A stretch of 58,939 nucleotides of DNA from Desulfococcaceae bacterium HSG9 (GTDB taxonomy: Bacteria > Desulfobacterota > Desulfobacteria > Desulfobacterales > JAUCGF01). A program made the translations under genes and the position numbers. Positions 15,314 to 23,937 of this stretch are shown here, in pieces. Below the pieces are notes generated by a model. That model saw only the letters and a list, made by a program, of their open reading frames with translations, did no database searches and had not been told where the DNA came from. The DNA lies in contig JAUCGF010000100.1 in the NCBI GenBank assembly GCA_030378005.1, positions 1 to 58,939 on the forward strand, given 5' to 3'. The number at the start of each line of letters is the position of its first letter. The stretch's first letter is position 1.

Positions 15314-16177
15314 TTAAAACGGCTGCCAACGTGTTGGAAGGGCGTCTTTTTGTAACAACGCGATGATATCCATACTCAAGGCAACACCGGTGTGTACAGC
15401 AACACCACCCCAGATAGAGCGAGATCTCAAGGATAATATACCGAGAAATAGCCCAAAAAAAATCGCCCCCGTAGCTTCCAGCCACGGTTTTGGGAAATGA
15501 ATCATCAAATACGGCACACACATGATCAGCACGGCATTCGCCCCCAAAGCCGGGCGCAACGCTTGCAATATGAAGCCTCGGAAGAAAAATTCCAGGAAAA
15601 CAAACTGAGAAAGATACATCACTTCCCAGCATAAAAAATCGAATATGCTGCGACTAGCCTGTTTGTAAAATGGATAATGATTAACAAAATCAGCACGAAA
15701 ACTGGCCAGAGCAACCAATACCAAAATTGGTGAGAGCAAGGCCAAATACCATCTCCAGTGCTGATGCAGATCACCAAAACCAAGGCCATAACTCCGGATA
15801 TTTTGACGAAAGAAAATCTTTATTACAAAGCAGGGCAGTAAAACATAACCTGTCAGATGCCATAGCGTCCACCAGCAATATTTAATCAACATACTAAATT
15901 GATTGCGTTGAAGATTAAGAAAAATAGTTGAAATCGGTAATTCCTGCCATTCTGCCACTATTGACAGGAAGACATAGAAACTGCTAAATAATTTACGGTA
16001 ATAAATCAGCAATAGACAGGCTGCAACAGTGGTCATGGTCATGAAAGTGCGAGACAACGCTTTCTGACGCGGGAGAACGTAGGAGGGTGGTTCCCGATCT
16101 ATAATATCAAGGACACTCAAAATGCGTTCAGGATGCAGTCGTCGGATTACGATGAATAGGATGTGTTTTATGTTCAC
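15314..16177 (-). CDS. CPBP-family intramembrane protease-like protein
   Basis: 287 residues, GTG start, about seven hydrophobic segments. The motif region reads FLEFFFRGFILQALRP, with one Glu where many family members have two. It is followed by YLMIHFPKP and WGGVAVHTGVALSMD, which supply the conserved His residues of CPBP (Rce1-like) glutamic proteases. Members lacking the first Glu form a known-looking subgroup (EFFFRG), so loss of activity should not be assumed. The gene is convergent with the glycosyltransferase-like gene, 20 bp apart. A role in trimming or defending against the Cys-rich product is possible but not shown. Confidence 0.72.
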   Translation of the reverse strand: MNIKHILFIVIRRLHPERILSVLDIIDREPPSYVLPRQKALSRTFMTMTTVAACLLLIYYRKLFSSFYVFLSIVAEWQELPISTIFLNLQRNQFSMLIKYCWWTLWHLTGYVLLPCFVIKIFFRQNIRSYGLGFGDLHQHWRWYLALLSPILVLVALASFRADFVNHYPFYKQASRSIFDFLCWEVMYLSQFVFLEFFFRGFILQALRPALGANAVLIMCVPYLMIHFPKPWLEATGAIFFGLFLGILSLRSRSIWGGVAVHTGVALSMDIIALLQKDALPTRWQPF

Positions 16178-16255
16178 GCTATGTTCAATCCTTTATATCA
16201 GAAATGCTAATTTTTTTTCATAAACATTTTATAAATCTTACTATGGCATCATTGA

Positions 16256-16365
16256 CTAAGGCGATTTCTAAAAATGAATATCCCAGATATTACCATGCTG
16301 ATCCTAAGCCTATGGCGGATTCATGTTGAAATAAGTGGGATATTCTTTTTTGGAAATCGCCTAAG
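16256..16365. mobile_element. MITE-like element with ~30-bp inverted ends
   Basis: Positions 16256-16285 and 16336-16365 are inverted repeats of about 30 bp with a few mismatches (core GGCGATTTC and GAATATCCCA). They enclose about 50 bp with no coding capacity. The rest of the 16178-16568 gap is AT-rich, and I see no gene in it. Confidence 0.7.
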
Positions 16366-16568
16366 AGCGCTTTTTTTCCTGAACCAAATGACCGCTTTCA
16401 GGAATTATGACTAATGTCGAATTTTTTAAATCCTTTTTTATTCGACTTTGGCCATTTTAGAAAAAACGCAAACCCTTTAAAATTATGGTTTTGTTTATGT
16501 GAAATATAAATAGACGAAGTCATATACCTTAAATGAGGGCTATGATTTCACATAATTAATTTTCAAAT

Positions 16569-17717
16569 TCAGCATCCGATATAACGCGAAATCACAATCC
16601 GCTGCACTTCGGAAGTGCCTTCGCCAATATCTAACAGTTTCTGATCTCGATAAAAACGCTCCACATTGTATTCCTGCATGAGTCCGTAACCACCGTGAAT
16701 CTGCACCGCATGGTTAGCCACTCGCCCCATGACTTCGGAACAGTATAGTTTGGCCATGGCCGCGTATTTTTCAAATGGGCGTTTTTTATCACGCAGCCAG
16801 CACGCTTTATACATAAGATTACGGGCGCATTCAATTTCAACAGCGCAATCCGCCAATTTAAATGCGACTGCCTGAAATTTACTGATCGGCTGCCCGAACT
16901 GTTCGCGTCCTTTGGCGTATTTTAAGGCCAAATCATAAGCGCCCTGTGCGCCTCCCAACCCCATGGCGCCAATTGAAAGCCGTCCGCCATCAAGCGTTTT
17001 GAGCATCTGATGAAAGCCATCGCCTTGCTTGCCTAAGATATTTTCCTTTGGCAGACGCACGTCATCAAAATAGAGTTCAGCCGTGTTAGAGGAGCGCCAC
17101 ATCATTTTTTTGTGCATAGGAACCGTTTTAAAACCGGGAGTTCCATGTTCCAATAAAAAACAGGTATATTCATGTTTGCCGTTAGGACGAGTGCCGGTGA
17201 CGGCCTGCACGGTAACGCCCATGGAAAGCTCGCAAGCCGCATTGGTGATAAAAATTTTGGAACCGTTGAGTACCCATTCATCGCCATCTAAGACAGCGGT
17301 TGTCTTACTACCGCCAGCATCAGACCCGGCTGTCGGTTCGGTCAGGCCAAAACCCCACAAACCTTCCCCGTTGCAAAGCTTAGGAAGATATTTTTTCTTT
17401 TGTGCTTCGCTGCCAAAATAGTATATCGGACCGATTCCCAGAGAATTGCCGGCTGCGATGGTCGCCGCCTGGGAGCCGTCTAAACGTGCGATTTCTTCCA
17501 CAGCGATAATATAGGAAAGATAATCAAGCCCTTGTCCGTCGTATTCTTCGGATACAAACATACCAAACAGGCCGATTTCACCCATTTTTTGCGTCAGCTT
17601 GGGATCAAATTTTTCCTGCTCATCCAGTTCATTGGCAATGGGTGCAATTTCCTTTACAGCGAATTTTCGCACTTCTTTACGAATCATTTCCTGTTCTTTA
17701 GTTAAGTCTAAATCCAA
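16569..17717 (-). CDS. Acyl-CoA dehydrogenase
   Basis: 382 residues, the usual short/medium-chain length. The FAD- and substrate-binding blocks are visible: GLWGFGLTEPTAGSDAGGSK (about 122-141), ITNAACELSMGVTVQAV, RLSIGAMGLGGAQGAYDLAL and REQFGQPISKFQAVAFKLAD. The C-terminal block HGGYGLMQEYNVERFYRDQK then LDIGEGTSEVQRIVI holds the catalytic Glu in GEGTSE. It oxidises acyl-CoA to enoyl-CoA and passes electrons to electron-transfer flavoprotein. AGGAAA precedes the ATG. It is divergent from the mutase gene, with about 350 bp of shared upstream region. Confidence 0.92.
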   Translation of the reverse strand: MDLDLTKEQEMIRKEVRKFAVKEIAPIANELDEQEKFDPKLTQKMGEIGLFGMFVSEEYDGQGLDYLSYIIAVEEIARLDGSQAATIAAGNSLGIGPIYYFGSEAQKKKYLPKLCNGEGLWGFGLTEPTAGSDAGGSKTTAVLDGDEWVLNGSKIFITNAACELSMGVTVQAVTGTRPNGKHEYTCFLLEHGTPGFKTVPMHKKMMWRSSNTAELYFDDVRLPKENILGKQGDGFHQMLKTLDGGRLSIGAMGLGGAQGAYDLALKYAKGREQFGQPISKFQAVAFKLADCAVEIECARNLMYKACWLRDKKRPFEKYAAMAKLYCSEVMGRVANHAVQIHGGYGLMQEYNVERFYRDQKLLDIGEGTSEVQRIVISRYIGC

Positions 17718-17950
17718 AGGTTTCCTCCTTCAAGTAGTTTAAAAAACAGCATATTTTTATTTTATACCAAAATACTGCTCCTACATAGTTTAAAATAATT
17801 GAACAAATTAAAATATTTTAGCATAATTTCTTGAAAGTGCAAGTAAGAAATGAGTGTAAAATGTGAAGTTTAAAATCCGAAGGAAACTGTACCCATTTTT
17901 TCGTAAATGATTTAGAAACTATATTAGCTTTAAAGTTCTGACTTCAAATA

Positions 17951-17979
17951 TTGACATCCGATGTAATAAAGGTCATAAT
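17951..17979 (+). promoter_or_regulatory. Sigma-70-type promoter upstream of the mutase gene
   Basis: TTGACA at 17951-17956, a 17-base spacer and CATAAT at 17974-17979. An almost identical box lies at 33017-33045, with matching flanking bases (TTCAAATA before it) and a largely matching spacer. The remainder of 17718-18069 is AT-rich and shows nothing else that I recognise. AGGAGGAG lies before the mutase ATG. Confidence 0.65.
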
Positions 17980-18069
17980 GTATGGTTATATTGAAAATCT
18001 TTGAAAAATCCGAAATTCACTCTCAAGGCATCAGGCTCAAAGCCGACTGTATATACATAAGGAGGAGAT

Positions 18070-21000
18070 ATGGATACCGAAGTTTACAAACCGAAAAACA
18101 ATATCAGAGTTGTGAGTGCGACATCATTATTTGACGGCCATGACGCGGCGATTAACATCATGCGACGGATACTTCAGGCAACAGGTGTGGAAGTGATTCA
18201 TCTCGGACACAACCGTTCTGTGCATGAAATTGTCAATGCGGCGGTAGAGGAAGACGTTCAGGGTGTGGCAGTGTCATGCTATCAGGGAGGGCATGTGGAA
18301 TTTTTTAAATACATGCTCGATCTTCTAACTGAAAAAGGCGCGTCTCATATCAAAGTTTTCGGCGGTGGCGGCGGTGTGATCGTCCCGGAAGAGATCAACG
18401 AGTTAGAGGCTTATGGCGTTACCAAGATTTATTCGCCAGAAGACGGCACTTCTATGGGACTCCAGGGAATTATCAATCATTTGACGGAAGCGATTGATTT
18501 TTCCACCATTCAAGATGAATCGTTTGATTATGAACAACTTACGTATGATAATAAGCGGTTTGTAGCCAATCTTATTACTGCTGTGGGACTGGCCAAAACT
18601 TCGGGTGATGGCAAGATTGAATCTATTATCGCAGAATTGAAGCGCAAAATCGGCGACCGTAAAATACCGGTGGTGGGCATCACCGGAACCGGCGGGTCAG
18701 GTAAGTCTTCCCTTACGGATGAATTGATTCTGCGCATCCTGCACGACAAGCAGGAGATGAAAGTGGCCATTATCAGCAGCGATCCATCCCGACGCAAAAC
18801 CGGCGGCGCGCTTCTCGGCGACCGTATCCGCATGAACGCCATCGACAATCCTCGGGTGTATATGCGCAGCCTTGCTACGCGCAGGTCCGGTGCTGAAATT
18901 CCCGATTTTTTGCCCGAAGCCATCCAAGTGGTCAAAGCCGCCGGTTATGATTTGGTTATCGTGGAAACAGCCGGCATCGGCCAAGGTGATTCCAATATTG
19001 TCGATCTGACGGATATTTCTATTTATGTGATGACCAGTGAATTTGGCGCAGCCTCTCAATTGGAAAAAATTGATATGCTGGACTACGCCGATCTGATTGC
19101 GGTGAATAAATATGAAAAACGGGGCGCTGAAGATGCGGTGCGGGATGTGCGTAAACAGGTTCAGCGCAATCGCAACGAATGGGGGCAAGCGCCCGAAGAT
19201 ATGCCGGTTTTCGGAACCATCGCCTCCAAATTCAACGATGACGGTGTTACGGCGCTTTACCATGCTTTGTTTGCGGCTATTGGGGATAAATTTGGTCTTA
19301 AATCGGATTCCGTTTTCCCTGCCGGCGAATCCAAAACATCCACTTCCACAACAGTTATCATTCCGCGCGAACGAGTGCGTTATTTAGCGGAAATCGCAAC
19401 TACGGTCAGAGACTATCACCGTAAAACCCAAGAGCAGGCTGGCTCTCTGCGGCAGGTTTGGCATCTGGAAAAAACGGCGCAATATTTAAAAAACGACACG
19501 GATGCTTTGATAGAGCGTCTTAAACAGGAAATCAGCCGGGTACAGGCATCCGTTGAAAACGCCACCTCACTCATGATGAGCCGATGGCAGGAAGTAAAAA
19601 ACGCTTATTCTAAAGACGAACTCGTTTATCAGGTTCGTGGACGTGAAATTCGAGTGCCGCTCTTTACCGAATCTCTATGCCATCAAAAAATCCCTAAAAT
19701 CGCATTACCCAAATTTGAAGACCCAGGTGAATTATACACATGGATTCGCAAAGAGAACCTGGCCGGTTATTTTCCTTACACCGCAGGTGTGTTTCCTCTG
19801 AAAAGAGTGGATGAAGACCCGACTCGCATGTTTGCCGGCGAAGGCGATCCGGCACGCACCAACCGGCGTTTCAAACTTCTGTCCGCCGATTCTAAGGCCA
19901 AAAGGTTGTCAACCGCGTTTGATTCGGTGACGCTGTATGGCGAAGACCCGGATGAACGACCGGATATCTATGGCAAAGTCGGCACATCCGGGGTCAGTGT
20001 CTGCTCTTTAGACGACGTTAAGGCACTTTATCACGGTTTTGAATTATGCGCGCCAGGCACATCCGTTTCCATGACAATCAACGGTCCGGCACCGATGATG
20101 CTGGCTATGTTTCTGAATGCGGCCATTGATCAGGAAATGGCTAAATTAAGTTCTGAAAATAATGCCGAACTTACCGAAGCGCAGGTTCAAGAATGCCGGG
20201 CGCTCGTGTTGTCCAATGTACGCGGAACCGTTCAAGCGGATATTTTAAAGGAAGACCAGGGGCAAAACACCTGTATCTTTTCAATCGAATTTGCGCTCAA
20301 AATGATGGGGGATATCCAAGAATATTTTATTCAAAACAATGTTCGTAATTTTTATTCGGTTTCTATATCCGGGTACCATATTGCCGAAGCCGGAGCCAAT
20401 CCGATCACCCAACTGGCGCTGACGCTCTCCAATGGATTCACTTATGTGGAATACTATCTTTCACGGGGAATGCCGATTGACAGCTTTGCACCGAATTTAT
20501 CCTTTTTCTTTTCTAATGGCATGGACCCTGAATATACGGTCATCGGACGGGTGGCGCGGCGAATATGGGCAGTGGCTATGCGCGATAAATATAGCGCATC
20601 GGAGCGCTCCCAGATGTTGAAATATCATATTCAAACTTCGGGACGCTCACTCCACAGCCAAGACATTAATTTTAATGATATCCGCACGACCCTTCAAGCC
20701 TTGTGCGCGGTGTATGATAACTGCAACAGTCTTCACACTAATGCGTTTGATGAAGCCATCACCACGCCCAGCAGCGAATCGGTGCGGCGGGCGTTGGCCA
20801 TTCAGCTCATTATTAACCGCGAATGGGGGCTGGCCAAAAACGAAAATCTGAACCAGGGCAGTTTTATCGTGGAAGAACTGACCGATCTGGTTGAAGAAGC
20901 GGTGCTGACCGAATTTGATCGGATTGCGGATCGGGGCGGCGTGCTGGGAGCAATGGAAACCGGCTATCAGCGAGGTAAAATTCAAGAGGAGTCGATTTAT

Positions 21001-21330
21001 TATGAAACATTAAAGCATACCGGCAAAATGCCGGTTATCGGCGTCAATACTTATCGTGATCCGCATACAGATGATGAAGATGAGATGATTGACACGGTCG
21101 AATTAGCCAGAGCTACCGAAACTGAAAAAAAATCACAACTGAAACGGTTGCAAGATTTTCAAAATCGCCATGCTGAAAAGTCACCTGAAGCACTCAGGCG
21201 ACTTCAGCGGACAGCCCTGTCCGGCGGCAATGTTTTTGCAGAGCTGATGCAAACAGTGCGAACTTGCAGCTTGGGGCAAATTTCGCAGGCATTGTATGAG
21301 GTAGGGGGCAAATATCGGCGGAATATGTAA
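18070..21330 (+). CDS. icmF: Fused isobutyryl-CoA mutase (IcmF)
   Basis: 1086 residues in the order known for IcmF. An N-terminal B12-binding domain (about 10-150, with [15 protein letters not shown] and the Gly-rich [13 protein letters not shown]) comes first. Next is a MeaI-type G-protein chaperone (about 195-420, P-loop [16 protein letters not shown] near 202, and [20 protein letters not shown]). A linker leads to the acyl-CoA mutase barrel (about 560-1086, with [20 protein letters not shown]). The enzyme interconverts isobutyryl-CoA and butyryl-CoA, with the G domain guarding cobalamin. Some homologues prefer pivalyl- or isovaleryl-CoA. The setting among beta-oxidation genes fits branched or short-chain acid use. 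Confidence 0.92.
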   Translation: MDTEVYKPKNNIRVVSATSLFDGHDAAINIMRRILQATGVEVIHLGHNRSVHEIVNAAVEEDVQGVAVSCYQGGHVEFFKYMLDLLTEKGASHIKVFGGGGGVIVPEEINELEAYGVTKIYSPEDGTSMGLQGIINHLTEAIDFSTIQDESFDYEQLTYDNKRFVANLITAVGLAKTSGDGKIESIIAELKRKIGDRKIPVVGITGTGGSGKSSLTDELILRILHDKQEMKVAIISSDPSRRKTGGALLGDRIRMNAIDNPRVYMRSLATRRSGAEIPDFLPEAIQVVKAAGYDLVIVETAGIGQGDSNIVDLTDISIYVMTSEFGAASQLEKIDMLDYADLIAVNKYEKRGAEDAVRDVRKQVQRNRNEWGQAPEDMPVFGTIASKFNDDGVTALYHALFAAIGDKFGLKSDSVFPAGESKTSTSTTVIIPRERVRYLAEIATTVRDYHRKTQEQAGSLRQVWHLEKTAQYLKNDTDALIERLKQEISRVQASVENATSLMMSRWQEVKNAYSKDELVYQVRGREIRVPLFTESLCHQKIPKIALPKFEDPGELYTWIRKENLAGYFPYTAGVFPLKRVDEDPTRMFAGEGDPARTNRRFKLLSADSKAKRLSTAFDSVTLYGEDPDERPDIYGKVGTSGVSVCSLDDVKALYHGFELCAPGTSVSMTINGPAPMMLAMFLNAAIDQEMAKLSSENNAELTEAQVQECRALVLSNVRGTVQADILKEDQGQNTCIFSIEFALKMMGDIQEYFIQNNVRNFYSVSISGYHIAEAGANPITQLALTLSNGFTYVEYYLSRGMPIDSFAPNLSFFFSNGMDPEYTVIGRVARRIWAVAMRDKYSASERSQMLKYHIQTSGRSLHSQDINFNDIRTTLQALCAVYDNCNSLHTNAFDEAITTPSSESVRRALAIQLIINREWGLAKNENLNQGSFIVEELTDLVEEAVLTEFDRIADRGGVLGAMETGYQRGKIQEESIYYETLKHTGKMPVIGVNTYRDPHTDDEDEMIDTVELARATETEKKSQLKRLQDFQNRHAEKSPEALRRLQRTALSGGNVFAELMQTVRTCSLGQISQALYEVGGKYRRNM

Positions 21331-21357
21331 TTAATTTTTTTTAATAAGGAGAAAACC

Positions 21358-22698
21358 ATGCCAAAACAGCGCACTCTTTCAAGACGGCGTTTCCTTAAAT
21401 CTCTTGGAACGATGGGTCTGGCGGCAGGAGTCGCCCCAGCTATAATTATTCCGGGTCGGGCTCGCGCCGACCAAAAAACGTTGAAAATTCTTCAGTGGCA
21501 CCATTTTATCCCTGAATTTGACAGATGGTTTAACCAGGTTTATGTCAAAGAGTGGGGTGAAAAAAACAACACTCGCGTTATCGTGGATAATGTCGGCATG
21601 ACGAGCTTGCATAGTCGCGCTGCTGCGGAAATATCTGCGCAAAAAGGGCATGACATTTTTTTCTTTTTAAGTCCGCCCGCTCTATATGAAGATCATGTGA
21701 TCGATCACCGCGAAATTTATGAAGAGTGCGAGAAAAAGTATGGCAAGCCTCTTGATATCGCAAAAAAAAGCACCTATAACATCAAAACAGGTAAATATTA
21801 TGGTTTTTCAGACAGCTATGTGCCGGACCCGATCAATTACCGCAAGGATTTATGGGATGATATTGGGATGTATCCGGACACTTGGGATGATATTCGTATT
21901 GGCGGCGCAAAAATCAAAAAAAAGCATGGCATTCCGATTGGCCTTGGGTTAGCCCCTGAGTTGGATACGAACATGGCGCTACGTTCAATTATGGCCTCTT
22001 TTGGGGCATCTGTTCAGGATGCAGAGGGCCTTTTGATCCTCAAATCTGATCAAACCCTGGAATCTTTGAAATTTGTCAAAGCCCTTTACCAAGAAACTAT
22101 GACTGATGAAATCTTTACCTGGGATGCCTCGTCAAATAATCGTATGATGTTGGCAGGACGGGGATCGCTTACAGCTAATGCCATCTCAATCACGCGTGCC
22201 GGAGAAAATCAAAAAATTCCCCTTGCAGACCGAATCTGGCTGGCCAAAGCCGCAAAAGGGCCTGTGCGTCGAATCGGGTTTAACCATCTGATTGATAGTT
22301 ACGTTATATGGAAGTTCGCAAAAAATATTGAAGGCGCTAAGAAATTTTTAGCAGATTATGTCGCTCAGTCTCGAGCAGTGTTTTTAAAAAGTCAGTTTTA
22401 TAATTTTCCGTGTTATCCCGAGACAGTTCCCGATTTACAACAGCTCATCAGCCATGATACCCAGGCAGCGCCTCCAGACAAATATAAAGTGTTCAAAGAC
22501 GTTTCAGATTGGACAGCGAATGTAGGTTATCCCGGGTATGCAAATCCCGCCACTGATGAAATCTTTGGTAAATATATCCTTCCCAAAATGTTTGCCCAAG
22601 CCGCATCTGGTAAAATTACGCCAGAAGATGCCCTTGATCAAGGGTACAAAGCAGCAAAAGAGATTTATCAATTATGGAGTTCCAAAGGGAAAATCTAA
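21358..22698 (+). CDS. Tat-exported extracellular solute-binding protein (family 1)
   Basis: 446 residues. The N-terminus has a twin-arginine signal (SRRRFLKSLGTMGLAAG, ending GRARA near residue 37). The mature part fits ABC-transporter family 1 binding proteins, which often bind sugars or polyols: LKILQWHHFIPEFDRWFN at the start, YYGFSDSYVPDPINYRKDLW, and GYPGYANPATDEIF near the end. AAGGAG precedes the ATG. No permease or ATPase gene is nearby; instead a second binding protein and a sensor kinase follow. It may therefore serve sensing or a distant transporter. The ligand is unknown. Confidence 0.82.
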   Translation: MPKQRTLSRRRFLKSLGTMGLAAGVAPAIIIPGRARADQKTLKILQWHHFIPEFDRWFNQVYVKEWGEKNNTRVIVDNVGMTSLHSRAAAEISAQKGHDIFFFLSPPALYEDHVIDHREIYEECEKKYGKPLDIAKKSTYNIKTGKYYGFSDSYVPDPINYRKDLWDDIGMYPDTWDDIRIGGAKIKKKHGIPIGLGLAPELDTNMALRSIMASFGASVQDAEGLLILKSDQTLESLKFVKALYQETMTDEIFTWDASSNNRMMLAGRGSLTANAISITRAGENQKIPLADRIWLAKAAKGPVRRIGFNHLIDSYVIWKFAKNIEGAKKFLADYVAQSRAVFLKSQFYNFPCYPETVPDLQQLISHDTQAAPPDKYKVFKDVSDWTANVGYPGYANPATDEIFGKYILPKMFAQAASGKITPEDALDQGYKAAKEIYQLWSSKGKI

Positions 22699-22760
22699 AG
22701 ATCTTTGAAAAGAGAATCTTTTTGAAAGATCGAATCAGCCGATTTTAAAGGAGGCAAGAA

Positions 22761-22782
22761 ATCGGGTTTTTCTAAACCCGAT
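22761..22782. terminator. Hairpin between binding-protein genes
   Basis: ATCGGGTTT (22761-22769) pairs with AAACCCGAT (22774-22782) around a 4-base loop. It lacks a following T-run, so it may be an attenuator or mRNA-stabilising hairpin instead of a full terminator. Confidence 0.45.
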
Positions 22783-22830
22783 CTCTAAAAGGCCGATTTA
22801 TGAGGCGATTTATAGAAAGGTGAAACAGCC

Positions 22831-23928
22831 ATGAAATGGATGAAAAGTATTTTTCTGATAGGCTTGGGATTACTGCTTGTCTCGCAGGCTTATGCGGAAC
22901 AGCAGAAAAAAAGGATATTCGTGGTTAGCAGCTATCACAAGAGCTATCTCTGGTCTCAAGCGACCCAGAAAGGCTTAACTGCTGCCATGCTCAACTACGG
23001 GTACTTGAATAATATCCAACAAGCCGATGATTTTACGAACAATGACTATATTGAAAGCTCAAAGGCCATCATCAAAAAAGTCTGGATGGATACAAAACAC
23101 AAGAATAGATTTTACGAAATCGCTAAGACAACAGTTCATATTGTGCGGTTGATTGAGGAATTTAAACCCGACTTGGTTTTGCTTGGCGACGACAATGCCG
23201 CAAACTACATTGGCAACCAGTTATTAGACACTTCGACTCCAGTGGTTTTTTGGGGAATCAATGGTTTGCCTTTAAAATACGGATTGGTGGAAAGCATGGA
23301 TAGCCCAGGACATAACGTTACAGGTGTATGGCAAGTAGGATATCCTAAGGAAAGCCTGGAGCTTTTACACCAATTGATTCCCCAAGCCAAAACGTTTGCG
23401 ATACTTGCTTGTGATTCGGAGACAACAAGACCCCGCGTCAAGCAAATCAGAAACTTGGCAAGAAAAGGGGAATTGCCTCTCAAATTGGCGGATGCAATCG
23501 TAACCAACTCTTTTTCCAATTTTAAAACCAAAGCGATAGAACTGGCTGCCAAAGTAGATGCCTTCTTTATTCTTAACCACGATACATTAATTGATGATCA
23601 GGGAAACCACATGGATATGCTTGATGTGGGAAAATGGTATCTAAAAAATGTGAAAAAACCCGAAGCCTCTCCTGAACCTCAATTTGTCAGAGAAGGAATG
23701 CTGTTAACCGCCAGTGATTCAGGCTATAACCAAAGCTATAGAGCCTTTGAAATGGCTTTAGATATTTTGGAACAAGGATTGAACCCCAGCCGTATGAGAA
23801 CCGTGGTTCCCCCCAAAGGCCCATTGATGGTTAATCGTATTCGAGCCGAAACACTTGGGATTTCTTTAGAAGATAAAATGGATGCTATTGACGAAATTGT
23901 TGATGAATCAATCGCGTTGGAAAGGTGA
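22831..23928 (+). CDS. Periplasmic ABC-type substrate-binding protein (COG2984-like)
   Basis: 365 residues with a Sec signal peptide (KSIFLIGLGLLLVSQAYAE). The mature part reads KRIFVVSSYHKSYLWSQATQ, then FKPDLVLLGDDNAANYIGNQ and TPVVFWGINGLP, the layout of ABC_sub_bind-type periplasmic proteins. It ends at TGA 23926-23928, a few bases from the start of the hybrid sensor kinase. Such proteins next to kinases often act as sensory input subunits, which I infer here because no permease is present. Confidence 0.78.
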   Translation: MKWMKSIFLIGLGLLLVSQAYAEQQKKRIFVVSSYHKSYLWSQATQKGLTAAMLNYGYLNNIQQADDFTNNDYIESSKAIIKKVWMDTKHKNRFYEIAKTTVHIVRLIEEFKPDLVLLGDDNAANYIGNQLLDTSTPVVFWGINGLPLKYGLVESMDSPGHNVTGVWQVGYPKESLELLHQLIPQAKTFAILACDSETTRPRVKQIRNLARKGELPLKLADAIVTNSFSNFKTKAIELAAKVDAFFILNHDTLIDDQGNHMDMLDVGKWYLKNVKKPEASPEPQFVREGMLLTASDSGYNQSYRAFEMALDILEQGLNPSRMRTVVPPKGPLMVNRIRAETLGISLEDKMDAIDEIVDESIALER

Positions 23929-23937
23929 TTGTTCGCT

